Source: Opitutaceae bacterium (lineage in GTDB: Bacteria > Verrucomicrobiota > Verrucomicrobiia > Opitutales > Opitutaceae). From it: a stretch of DNA of 8,348 bases. The first letter of the stretch is position 1. Every line of letters begins with the position of its first letter. Where the stretch lies: NCBI GenBank assembly GCA_023269455.1, contig JAHFTG010000089.1, positions 1 through 8,348 on the forward strand, written 5' to 3'. Shown one piece after another: positions 1-8,256 of this stretch. Made by a program: the position numbers and the translations under genes. The notes under the pieces were generated by a model. It did not search any database. It saw only the letters and a list, made by a program, of their open reading frames with translations, and was not told the origin of the DNA.

Positions 1-1
1 G

Positions 2-76
2 TTCATCGCCTCGCGTAACGTCCTCCTCGGCAGCGCCGGTCAGCTCGACAGCCTCCGCGCCAGCCTCGGCAAGTAA
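2..76 (+). CDS. C-terminal fragment of an upstream gene (possible TrkA_C/RCK-like end)
   Basis: An open frame enters from the left edge and runs 24 codons to a TAA at 74-76. The visible tail ends in VLLGSAGQLDSLRASLGK. A perfect intrinsic terminator follows 24 bases after the stop, which supports this as a real gene end. The pattern of hydrophobic strand, then G-S-x-x-Q-L-x-x-L/R, then the C-terminus resembles the end of TrkA_C domains in potassium channels and transporters. With 24 residues this is only a resemblance, and an unrelated family is equally possible. The gene body lies outside the window. Confidence 0.6.
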   Translation, partial: FIASRNVLLGSAGQLDSLRASLGK

Positions 77-99
77 GCGAAAATCCTTGATCCCCCTCA

Positions 100-129
100 G
101 GCGCGACCTTCACCGGTCGCGCCTTTTTT
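100..129 (+). terminator. Intrinsic (Rho-independent) terminator
   Basis: The arms GGCGCGACC (100-108) and GGTCGCGCC (115-123) form a perfect 9-bp GC-rich stem with a six-base loop, TTCACC. It is followed directly by six T residues (124-129). It sits 24 bases after the TAA of the truncated upstream gene and about 100 bases before the next start, so it ends the upstream transcript and isolates the DUF3300 gene. All parts of a classical terminator are visible. Confidence 0.93.
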
Positions 130-204
130 GCGCGTCATGCCGGGCACGCGGACACCCGTTGCGTTGCCTCATCGCATGGCACGATTCGCAAGAACCCGTG
201 TCTG

Positions 205-222
205 AGGTTAACGTAGGTTAAC
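205..222 (+). promoter_or_regulatory. Tandem AGGTTAAC repeat upstream of the DUF3300 gene
   Basis: AGGTTAAC occurs at 205-212 and again at 215-222, a 10-bp period (one helical turn), with the second copy ending seven bases before the ATG at 230. Each copy contains the palindrome GTTAAC. Its AT content stands out in a GC-rich region. The spacing suits a protein binding two sites on one face of the helix, or a promoter-proximal element. No confident -35/-10 pair can be named in 130-204. The regulatory role is inference. Confidence 0.35.
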
Positions 223-229
223 TCCTCCC

Positions 230-1519
230 ATGAAAATTCTCGCCCCGACTTTTCTTTCTCTATCCCTCGCGCTCGCCATCCAGGCGCAGGCTCAAAATCC
301 AACGCCCGCGCCATCCCTTTCCGGGGGCACGTCCGCGAGCACGGCCATCCAGCGCGGCCCCGAAGCCCTCGACACGCTGCTCGGCCCCATCGCGCTCTAT
401 CCCGATGCCCTCGTCGCCCTCATTCTTCCTGCGGCGACTTCGCCCGGCGATGTCGTTCTCGCCGCCCGTTACGTGCAGGCCAAAAGCGATCCCGCCGCCG
501 TGGACGCCCAACCGTGGAGCGACAGCGTTAAAGCGCTCACGCATTATCCCGACGTGGTCCAGTGGATGGATCAAAACCTCGAATGGACGCAGGCTCTCGG
601 GCAGGCATTCCTCGACCAACCCGCCGATGTGATGGGCTCCGTGCAACGCCTCCGCGCCCGCGCCCAGGCCTCCGGCGCGCTCATCAGCACGCCCCAGCAG
701 CACGTCCTCAACGATGGTGCCAACATCGAGATCGTGCCCGCCCAGCCCGACATCGTTTACGTCCCCGTTTATGATCCGACCGTGGTTTACGTGCAGAACA
801 CCGTTTGGATTGACCGCCCGTATCTTACATTTGGCTTCGGCTATCCTATCGGCGGTTGGTTTATCTACGATTGCGATTGGGGACGCCGCAACGTCTGGGT
901 CGTCTCCCGCCCCGCCGACTGGCGCAACCACCCCCAATACTGGAACCAGCCCGGCGGACGCCCGCGCACGCTCCCCGGCCAGCCCTGGCGTCCACCGGCC
1001 CACTATCACCCGCGCCCCGTCGCGCCCATTAACGCCCATCCGCCCACCCCGCGCCCCATCCGCCTCGACCCGCGCAACGCCCCGACTACCTCCCGTCCCG
1101 CGCCCTCGCGCACGCTCCCCAATCCAACCCGTCCCGGTCCAAACACTCCCGCGATGAAACCCGGCATGCCCAACCATCCCGTGAGTTTCCCCCAAGCCCG
1201 CACTCAACCCGTCCCACCCGCGCCGCAACCCTCCCCGGCTCCCGCCCACGTTGCCCCTGTCAGACCCGCTCCTGCGCCGGAGACCTCGGCGGCAATTCCA
1301 CACCCCGAATTCACTCCCCATGCGACTGCGCCCGTTATAGTCGCACCGCCTGTGACCGCGCATCCTACCCGCCCGCTCAATCCTGATCCCATCGACCGCT
1401 CTCATCACCAACTCACCTCTCCGCGAGTCCCCCGCCCCGTCGTCACGCCTGCTCCGGCGCCGGCTCCAAATACCGAACCCGCGCAACCTGACCCGCGGAA
1501 AACAAAACCCGCCCCGTAA
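230..1519 (+). CDS. Secreted DUF3300 family protein with proline-rich tail
   Basis: The 429-residue product starts with a signal peptide: K2, a hydrophobic core at 4-18, and a likely cut after AQA (19-21). The DUF3300 domain spans roughly 46-225. It has the family hallmarks LGPIALYPDALVA (51-63), a helical stretch with PDVVQWMDQN (107-116), and the strand pair IEIVPAQPDIVYVPVYDP (166-183). After about residue 240 the protein is low-complexity, rich in Pro, Ala, Arg, Thr and His with many PAP, RP and HP pairs, and looks disordered. The DUF3300 function is unknown; export to the periplasm or envelope is the safe inference. No Shine-Dalgarno precedes the ATG, and the leader is pyrimidine-rich. 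The stop lies 40 bases before the peptidase ATG, so co-transcription is plausible. The tail's codon use matches the rest, so no frameshift is suspected. Confidence 0.88.
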   Translation: MKILAPTFLSLSLALAIQAQAQNPTPAPSLSGGTSASTAIQRGPEALDTLLGPIALYPDALVALILPAATSPGDVVLAARYVQAKSDPAAVDAQPWSDSVKALTHYPDVVQWMDQNLEWTQALGQAFLDQPADVMGSVQRLRARAQASGALISTPQQHVLNDGANIEIVPAQPDIVYVPVYDPTVVYVQNTVWIDRPYLTFGFGYPIGGWFIYDCDWGRRNVWVVSRPADWRNHPQYWNQPGGRPRTLPGQPWRPPAHYHPRPVAPINAHPPTPRPIRLDPRNAPTTSRPAPSRTLPNPTRPGPNTPAMKPGMPNHPVSFPQARTQPVPPAPQPSPAPAHVAPVRPAPAPETSAAIPHPEFTPHATAPVIVAPPVTAHPTRPLNPDPIDRSHHQLTSPRVPRPVVTPAPAPAPNTEPAQPDPRKTKPAP

Positions 1520-1529
1520 AACCGTCTCA

Positions 1530-1559
1530 GGGCTTCCCTAGCCCAAAGACTTCTCTTTG
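1530..1559 (+). promoter_or_regulatory. Two small stem-loops abutting the peptidase start codon
   Basis: In the short gap after the DUF3300 stop, GGGCT (1530-1534) and AGCCC (1540-1544) form a 5-bp stem with loop TCCCT. CAAAGA (1544-1549) and TCTTTG (1554-1559) form a 6-bp stem with loop CTTC, whose last base touches the ATG at 1560. The two share base 1544, so they stack or compete. There is no U-tract, so this is not a terminator. An effect on translation of the peptidase gene is possible, but short stems of this kind also arise by chance. Confidence 0.3.
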
Positions 1560-2771
1560 ATGATCGGCGTGAGCCTGCCTATCTGCGCCGTCAATCGATT
1601 CACCCCTCATCCGCTCTGGATTGCTGCCGCGCTCTTCCTTGGGTTCGCCCCGCTGTTCACCGCCCGCGCCGAATCCTCCGCCCGTCCGAACGCATCAACC
1701 ACCTCGGCTTCGCTCGGCGAAGGCTCCGTCTTTCCCGTGCTGCAAGTCGGTGCCGTCACCTATCTCGATGTGCGCGTCCGCGCCGTCACCGTGCGCAGCC
1801 TCGTGATCCTTCATCGCGGCGGGCTCGGTTCCATCCGTCTGCGCGACCTCTCCCCTGCGCTCCAAAAAGCCTTCGGTTATTCCGCTTCCGCCGAAGTGGC
1901 CGCAGATGCGATCTCTCCAGTCACCCCTCCTGTCAAAAAACCATCTCCGTCAAAACATCCCGTCCCGTCGAAATTCGACGCGCTCCTCGAGCAATTCAGC
2001 CAACCTCCCGAACTGCGCCCGGAGGTCGATCTGCGCCCCCAGTTTGCCGACCTTGGCCTCTACGCGAAAAATCAAGGCCGCCGTCCCAGTTGCGCCGTCT
2101 TCGCCGTCGTCAGCGCCCTGGAATTTCAAAATGCAGAACTCCTCGGCCACCCCGAGAAACTCTCCGAAGAATACCTCATCTGGGCTTCGCGCAAGATCCT
2201 CGGCCGGGACCGCCTGTCTTTTTCCGCGACCGTTGATGCGAACAACGAGCCCCCCTCCGCCGCAGTCACCGGAGACGAAGATGAAGGCTTTGCCCTCACC
2301 GAAGTCGTCACCGCTCTGCGCACCTACGGCATCCCGTTGGAGGAAGACATGCCCGACACCCTTGGCCAAAAAATGCAGGCCATCCCCGAGCCCACGCCCG
2401 CGCTCATCACCGAGGCGCGCAGTCATTGCCACGTCGCCGTTTATCCTGTGCCGCAGACCGCGCTCATCGGCAATCTCGTGCAAGCGCTCAACGCCGGCAT
2501 CCCCGTCGTCATAGGTCTCAGATGGCCGCACTACGCCTCGATGCCCGCCGGCTACCTCAGCCAGCAACAACCCATGTCCGGTTACGGTCACGCCGTCACT
2601 CTCGTCGGTTATCGTTGCCCCACCCAGTCACCCGACGACGCCGTCTTCATCTTCAAAAACTCTTGGGGCGTCCAGTGGGGAGCCGCCGGCTTTGGTCAGG
2701 CGACTGCATCCTACCTCAAAAAAAACCTCACCGACGCCGTGATCCTCGAAGTTCAGGGCCCCGCAAACTGA
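1560..2771 (+). CDS. Exported papain-like (C1 family) cysteine peptidase
   Basis: I chose the ATG at 1560 (403 residues) over the TTG just before it. The N-terminus has R13 and a hydrophobic segment (about 19-35) ending in FTARA, consistent with a signal peptide or anchor. Residues 58-108 form a small module (TYLDVRV, then LSPALQKAFGY) like one often seen at the N-terminus of verrucomicrobial and planctomycetal exported proteins. A Pro/Lys linker (about 119-138) leads to the C1 domain (about 150-400). The catalytic set is complete: oxyanion Q172 in KNQG, nucleophile C178 in RRPSCAVFAV, H344 in GYGHAVTLVGY and N367 in FKNSWG. The usual GSCWAF context is altered, with Ala replacing Trp after the Cys. 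No I29 inhibitor pro-domain is visible. Substrate unknown. The kinase gene follows 48 bases downstream. Confidence 0.88.
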   Translation: MIGVSLPICAVNRFTPHPLWIAAALFLGFAPLFTARAESSARPNASTTSASLGEGSVFPVLQVGAVTYLDVRVRAVTVRSLVILHRGGLGSIRLRDLSPALQKAFGYSASAEVAADAISPVTPPVKKPSPSKHPVPSKFDALLEQFSQPPELRPEVDLRPQFADLGLYAKNQGRRPSCAVFAVVSALEFQNAELLGHPEKLSEEYLIWASRKILGRDRLSFSATVDANNEPPSAAVTGDEDEGFALTEVVTALRTYGIPLEEDMPDTLGQKMQAIPEPTPALITEARSHCHVAVYPVPQTALIGNLVQALNAGIPVVIGLRWPHYASMPAGYLSQQQPMSGYGHAVTLVGYRCPTQSPDDAVFIFKNSWGVQWGAAGFGQATASYLKKNLTDAVILEVQGPAN

Positions 2772-2819
2772 CATTTCACCCGCGCTCGCTTCGCACCTAA
2801 GAAGATTGCCCCGCCCGTC

Positions 2820-5025
<2,206 letters not shown>

Positions 5026-5042
<17 letters not shown>

Positions 5043-5355
5043 CTCTGGCCCCTAGGCCCTCAGCTCCGTCCTCCGCCTCCCGCAACGCCAGCGCCGGATG
5101 CTCCAGAATGACCAGCGAGTAGGAAAATGCCCGCGCCTTCAGCAATTCCGGATGGGTATGAAATAGCTTCGGCGTGATGCTCCGGCAGATTGGACGGATC
5201 TCCGCGACCCGCCAGCCCTCGCGGATGCGCTGCCGGTATTCGTCCTCCTGCTGCCCCTCGATCACGAGGTAGTCCTGCAATCCGTTCGTCGCCACAAACC
5301 CCAACCTCCCCGATCCAACCAATTCGGCGACATAGCGAATATTAAGCGCGACCAT
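5026..5355 (-). CDS. Small conserved-looking protein, function unknown
   Basis: The minus-strand frame encodes 109 residues from the ATG at 5355-5353 (MVALNIRYVAEL). An upstream ATG at 5412 would add 19 Arg/Cys-rich residues that look untranslated. The sequence is balanced and protein-like: VGSGRLGFVATNGLQDYLVI, an acidic/Gln stretch, IREGWRVAEIRPICRSI, then a helical region to ILEHPALALREAED. There is no signal peptide or membrane segment, and I do not recognise the family. Third codon positions are GC-rich but mostly G, where the plus-strand genes favour C; this fits the strand skew of the whole region. The last dozen codons (AEGLGARAKSSG) are encoded by the heptad repeat, and the stop overlaps the 3' end of the kinase gene. 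No plus-strand gene fits this interval. The coding call is likely; the function is open. Confidence 0.68.
5034..5068. repeat. Degenerate heptanucleotide tandem repeat at convergent gene ends
   Basis: Five 7-bp units in register can be read. The first is AGCTCTT (5034-5040), the second AGCTCTG (5041-5047), two diverged units follow (5048-5061, ending GGCCCTC), and the fifth is AGCTCCG (5062-5068). The ancestral unit AGCTCTC is the circular permutation of the CTCAGCT units inside pyrR at 7839-7866. The array holds the last two sense codons and the TAG of the kinase gene and about the last dozen codons of the minus-strand gene. It also contains GAGCT-CTT-AGCTC, a 5-bp inverted repeat. Confidence 0.6.
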
Positions 5356-5477
5356 AACGAAGAATGCCCAAACCTGTCCGCATCGCGCACGCTTGCAACT
5401 CCTCACCCTCATCCACCGACGGCATCAGCCACCCCTCCGCTTGATCGTGGAGGCCATTGGCTGGAACCTCGCCCAGA

Positions 5478-5499
5478 GAATCGCCCCATTGGGCGATTC
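5478..5499. other. Perfect 9-bp hairpin in the 193-base intergenic region before the antiporter gene
   Basis: The arms GAATCGCCC (5478-5486) and GGGCGATTC (5491-5499) are perfectly complementary around the loop CATT. The hairpin lies 49 bases before the antiporter ATG, in the gap 5356-5548 between this gene and the divergently read minus-strand gene. On the plus strand it is followed by CATCTAGTGG and an A-run, not a T-run, so it is not a plus-strand terminator. It could be an operator palindrome or a 5'-UTR structure of the antiporter mRNA. An AT-rich GGTTAAAAAAC (5508-5518) just after it could be part of a promoter, but no convincing -35 is seen. I see nothing else in this gap. Confidence 0.5.
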
Positions 5500-5548
5500 C
5501 ATCTAGTGGTTAAAAAACTCCCCTTCCATTCTCCCTTCCGACCTCCGC

Positions 5549-6685
5549 ATGAATGCCAACGAAATCATCATCCTGTTGATCCTACTCTTCATGGGCGTGC
5601 CCGACCTCTGTCGCCTGCTCGGGCGTCCCTCGCTCGCGTTCCCGCTCTTCGTGGTTTTCGGTCTCATCGTCTCGCCCGTCGCGAATCCAGAAGTCCGCCA
5701 GATGCTCGTGCAAGCCGGTCAGGTCGGCTTCCTCCTGCTCCTCTTTGAAGTCGGCCTCGAAATCGAACTGCCGCGCTTCCGAGAATTCCTCCCCACGCTC
5801 CGCCGCGCCTCGTTCTGGGCGCTCCTCCAATACCCCGTCATCCTCGCCTTCGGCCGGCTCGCCGGCCTCCAATGGCTTGGCTGCTTCGTCGCCTGCGCCG
5901 CCTTCACCGGCTGCTCCGTAGGCATGGGCTACCTCGGCTGGAAACACTACCCCGGCCTCACCGAGGAACCCCGCCGCCGCATCCTCCTGCTCATGCTCGC
6001 GCTTGAGATCATGGCCATCGTCCTCCTCGCCGGCGAAACCGCCCTCTACGAAAAAGGCCTCAGTTGGTTCGTCATCCTCAAACTCGCAGGCATCGGCGTC
6101 ACCATCTACCTCATCAGCCGTTTCGCCACCCGCCTCGAATCCCTCTTCGCGCTCATCCTCCGTCACACGACCCACTGGCGCATGCACCTCATCGTGCTGC
6201 TCGTGCTCATTGTCTGCGCCCTCGGCGAACGTCTCGGTCTCGCCGGCCCCAAGACCGCGTTCTTCCTCGGTCTTTTCATGAGTCGCATCACCCACGACGG
6301 CCAGCCCCTCGAACACTTCATCGCCCCCATCAGCCACAAATTCCTTATCCCGATTTTCTTTTTCGCCCTCGGGCTGCAGGTCGAGTGGAGCTACCTCTTC
6401 TCCCTCACCGGCTTGATCGCATTGGCCGCCGCCGCGTTACTCGTCGGCTGGCGCCTCGTCATCCACCGGCGCCTGCTGCCGACCGGCGGCGACGACCGCT
6501 CGTTCCTCCTGCTGTGCCCCAATCTCACCATCGTGGCCCTCGCGTCCCACACGCTGCTCACCGCGGGCAACGCCCCCCGCGCCGCATCCTGGATGATTCT
6601 CGTCGGCCTCTTCATGACGATCCCCGCCATCCTCCTCTTGCCCAAAGCCCGGCCCGAAAAACTCACCGATTCCGCCCCCGCATAA
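5549..6685 (+). CDS. CPA2-type cation/proton antiporter (transport domain only)
   Basis: The 378-residue product is an integral inner-membrane protein with about 11-13 hydrophobic segments. It fits the sodium/hydrogen exchanger, Kef-like CPA2 fold. Family-like features are LLLLFEVGLEIEL (62-74), the small-residue segment ACAAFTGCSVGMGYLG (115-130) at the usual SSTA position, and FIAPISHKFLIPIFFFALGL (257-276), equivalent to the family's 'PLFF..vG' segment. In the next helix the ion-binding Asp expected in CPA2 (as in 'fqDl') appears to be Glu153 (LALEIMAIVLL). The protein ends after the last helix with a short polar tail, so no RCK/TrkA-N regulatory domain is attached. Likely role: exchange of Na+ or K+ for protons in pH and ion homeostasis; the ion is not predictable. 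No Shine-Dalgarno precedes the ATG. The next gene starts 45 bases downstream, so co-transcription is plausible. Confidence 0.85.
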   Translation: MNANEIIILLILLFMGVPDLCRLLGRPSLAFPLFVVFGLIVSPVANPEVRQMLVQAGQVGFLLLLFEVGLEIELPRFREFLPTLRRASFWALLQYPVILAFGRLAGLQWLGCFVACAAFTGCSVGMGYLGWKHYPGLTEEPRRRILLLMLALEIMAIVLLAGETALYEKGLSWFVILKLAGIGVTIYLISRFATRLESLFALILRHTTHWRMHLIVLLVLIVCALGERLGLAGPKTAFFLGLFMSRITHDGQPLEHFIAPISHKFLIPIFFFALGLQVEWSYLFSLTGLIALAAAALLVGWRLVIHRRLLPTGGDDRSFLLLCPNLTIVALASHTLLTAGNAPRAASWMILVGLFMTIPAILLLPKARPEKLTDSAPA

Positions 6686-6730
6686 TCCAAGGTTCCCATT
6701 CCCTCGCCGCTCCTCAAGCTCACTGGAATC

Positions 6731-7534
6731 ATGACCACGCCCGATCCGACCTACACGCTGGCGGTTTTTCTCGATTTGGAAAACATCGCCCTCGGTGCGC
6801 AAGACGCGCACTTCCCCCAGTTCGACATCGGCAAGGTCTTCGAACGCCTGCTCATCAAGGGCAACATCGTCGTCAAAAAAGCCTACTGCGATTTCGCCCG
6901 CTACGAAGCCTTCAAACGCCCGCTTCACGAAGCCGCCTTCGAACTCATCGAGATTCCCCACGTCCGCCAGTCCGGGAAAAACTCCGCCGACATCCGCATG
7001 GTCGTCGATGCCCTCGACCTCTGCTACACCAACGAACACGTGGACGCCTTCGCCATCATCAGCGGCGACTCCGATTTCTCCCCGCTCGTCAGCAAGCTCC
7101 GCGAAAACGGCAAGACCGTCATCGGCGTAGGCGTTAAAAACTCCACCTCCGACCTCTTCATCGCCAACTGCGACGAGTTCATCTATTACGACGACCTCGT
7201 CCGCGCCAACCCGCCCAAAGCCCGTCCAAACAGCGCGACTGCGCCCGCCACCACCCCCAAGGCCGCCAAACCCGAGGCCAAGCGCCCCGATCCCGCCAAA
7301 GCCCTCGCGCTCGTCATGGCCACCGTCAACGCCCTCATCGACGAACGCGGTGCCGATGAATCCATCTGGGCTTCTATGGTGAAACAGGCCATCAAACGCC
7401 AAAACCCCGGCTTCAACGAGCGCGCCTACGGTTTCAGCGCCTTCACCGACCTCCTCCGCGAAGGCCAGAAACGCGGCCTCCTGAAACTCGAGGAAAAAGC
7501 CGGCAACAACTGGCAAGTCCGCCTCCCCGAATAA
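6731..7534 (+). CDS. NYN-domain nuclease-like protein with OST-HTH (LOTUS) domain
   Basis: The 267-residue product joins two RNA-related modules. Residues 8-158 form a NYN (LabA/DUF88, PIN-like) domain with the expected acidic residues: D15 in VFLDLEN, D87 in SADIRM, and D113/D115 in SGDSDF. The FxPLV and GKxVIGVG segments follow in the usual order. A Pro/Ala/Lys linker (about 160-188) leads to an OST-HTH/LOTUS winged helix (about 190-267), ending LLKLEEKAGNNWQVRL. NYN domains are predicted metal-dependent RNases and LOTUS domains bind RNA, so a cytoplasmic RNA-processing or decay role is likely; the substrate is unknown. There is no signal peptide. The bases before the ATG (CACTGGAATC) hold no Shine-Dalgarno. 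It lies between the antiporter and pyrR genes with no visible functional link to either. Confidence 0.9.
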   Translation: MTTPDPTYTLAVFLDLENIALGAQDAHFPQFDIGKVFERLLIKGNIVVKKAYCDFARYEAFKRPLHEAAFELIEIPHVRQSGKNSADIRMVVDALDLCYTNEHVDAFAIISGDSDFSPLVSKLRENGKTVIGVGVKNSTSDLFIANCDEFIYYDDLVRANPPKARPNSATAPATTPKAAKPEAKRPDPAKALALVMATVNALIDERGADESIWASMVKQAIKRQNPGFNERAYGFSAFTDLLREGQKRGLLKLEEKAGNNWQVRLPE

Positions 7535-7537
7535 TCC

Positions 7538-7568
7538 AAAAAAAGAGAACGGCCCTCACGGTCCGTTC
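7538..7568 (-). terminator. Terminator-shaped hairpin oriented for the minus strand
   Basis: Four bases after the NYN stop comes AAAAAAA (7538-7544), then GAACGG (7547-7552) pairing with CCGTTC (7563-7568). After one C-T mismatch two more G-C pairs close a TCAC loop. Read on the minus strand this is a hairpin, two bases, then seven T residues, which is the form of an intrinsic terminator. On the plus strand it is followed by AAATCCCC, so it would be poor at ending the NYN transcript. No minus-strand gene is seen to its right within the window. The rest of the gap up to pyrR (7569-7680) holds GC-rich palindromes such as CCCCGGGG but no clear promoter. Confidence 0.5.
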
Positions 7569-7680
7569 AAATCCCCTGCACCGGCGCGAACCGTTATCGC
7601 CCGGGATCATTCCCCCATCTGCCGCGCCCCGGGGATTTACCGCTTGTCCGCGTCTCCCCCGCTCGGCACAACCAAGCCCC

Positions 7681-8229
7681 GTGCCCGCTCCACAAAGCAT
7701 CCCCGCCGCCGAGATTCACGCCGCCATCGAACGGCTCTCCCAGGCCATTGCCCACCGCCACGGCCCCCGTGGCAAAATCCTCCTCCTCGGCATCGCCAAC
7801 GGCGGCATCATCCTGGCCGACCGCCTGCTCGCCCGACTCTCAGCTCTAGCCTCTCAGCTCTCAGCTAAATCCGGCACCCTCGACATCTCCTTCCACCGCG
7901 ACGACATCGGCCGCCATCCCATTCCCAAGGAGTTCTCGCCCACCCTCATCCCCGTCGATGTGACCGGCGCCACCGTCATTCTCGTGGACGACGTCCTCTT
8001 CTCCGGCCGCACCGTCAAAGCCGCCCTCAACGAACTCTTCGACCACGGCCGCCCCGAAAAAGTCGAACTCGCCATCCTCGTTGACCGCGGCTTCCGCAAG
8101 CTCCCCGTCGCCGCCGACTACACCGGCCTCACCCTGGAAATCCCCGCGACCGCCAAAGTCATCGTAAAGCTCGATCCTACCAAGCCCGCCCAAGACACCA
8201 TCGCCGTCGTCCCCTCCGGCAAATCCTGA
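7681..8229 (+). CDS. pyrR: PyrR: pyrimidine operon regulator / uracil phosphoribosyltransferase family
   Basis: The 182-residue product matches PyrR in length and layout. It begins at GTG 7681; no other start codon lies close upstream in frame. It is a type I phosphoribosyltransferase with the PRPP-binding loop ILVDDVLFSGRT (100-111), the PyrR-type LDISFHRDD (67-75), and LNELFDHGRPEKVELAILVD (116-135). In the pyrophosphate loop the residues are GIANGG (37-42), where Bacillus-type PyrR has KTRG. This is closer to the glycine-rich loop I recall from proteobacterial PyrR. In Firmicutes PyrR senses UMP and attenuates pyr mRNA and can also make UMP from uracil and PRPP; which activities hold here is unknown. 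Residues 54-62 (SALASQLSA) are encoded by a heptanucleotide repeat. The pyrB start lies 27 bases after the stop, indicating one operon. Confidence 0.9.
   Translation: MPAPQSIPAAEIHAAIERLSQAIAHRHGPRGKILLLGIANGGIILADRLLARLSALASQLSAKSGTLDISFHRDDIGRHPIPKEFSPTLIPVDVTGATVILVDDVLFSGRTVKAALNELFDHGRPEKVELAILVDRGFRKLPVAADYTGLTLEIPATAKVIVKLDPTKPAQDTIAVVPSGKS
7839..7866 (+). repeat. In-frame heptanucleotide tandem repeat inside pyrR
   Basis: Four adjacent 7-bp units are present: units 1, 3 and 4 (7839-7845, 7853-7859, 7860-7866) read CTCAGCT and unit 2 (7846-7852) reads CTAGCCT. They are translated as the Ser/Ala/Leu stretch at residues 53-62 of PyrR, between the helix after the pyrophosphate loop and the strand with LDISFHRDD. 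The unit is a permutation of the AGCTCTC-like heptads at 5034-5068. The total of 28 bases is not a multiple of three, so loss or gain of one unit would shift the frame. Confidence 0.75.
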
Positions 8230-8256
8230 ATCTCAAATCGGCCCTCATAAATTCCC

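Noticed and set aside
260..1486. Long minus-strand open frame (408 codons) antisense to the DUF3300 gene
   Set aside because: The translation is low-complexity Gly/Arg/Asp with no domain; it mirrors the Pro/Ala-rich sense protein. High GC makes such shadow frames common.
5582..6337. Minus-strand open frame antisense to the antiporter gene
   Set aside because: Very acidic, repetitive translation typical of the complement of hydrophobic membrane codons.
6064..7137. Plus-strand 357-codon frame overlapping antiporter and NYN genes
   Set aside because: Arg/Pro/His-rich out-of-frame translation of two genes with clear motifs in another frame.
6437..7516. Minus-strand open frame across the antiporter end and NYN gene
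   Set aside because: It spans two well-supported plus-strand genes and shows no domain of its own; the translation is Gly/Glu/Val-rich shadow sequence.
7627..7634. CCCCGGGG palindrome and nearby CCCGGG
   Set aside because: Short GC palindromes are expected at this base composition and have no further support.
7535..7680. Bacillus-type PyrR binding loop or attenuator in the pyrR leader
   Set aside because: I looked for the UCCNGNGAGG-like loop and a hairpin with a plus-strand T-run. The nearest match (CCGTGAGG) is on the minus strand and one base short.
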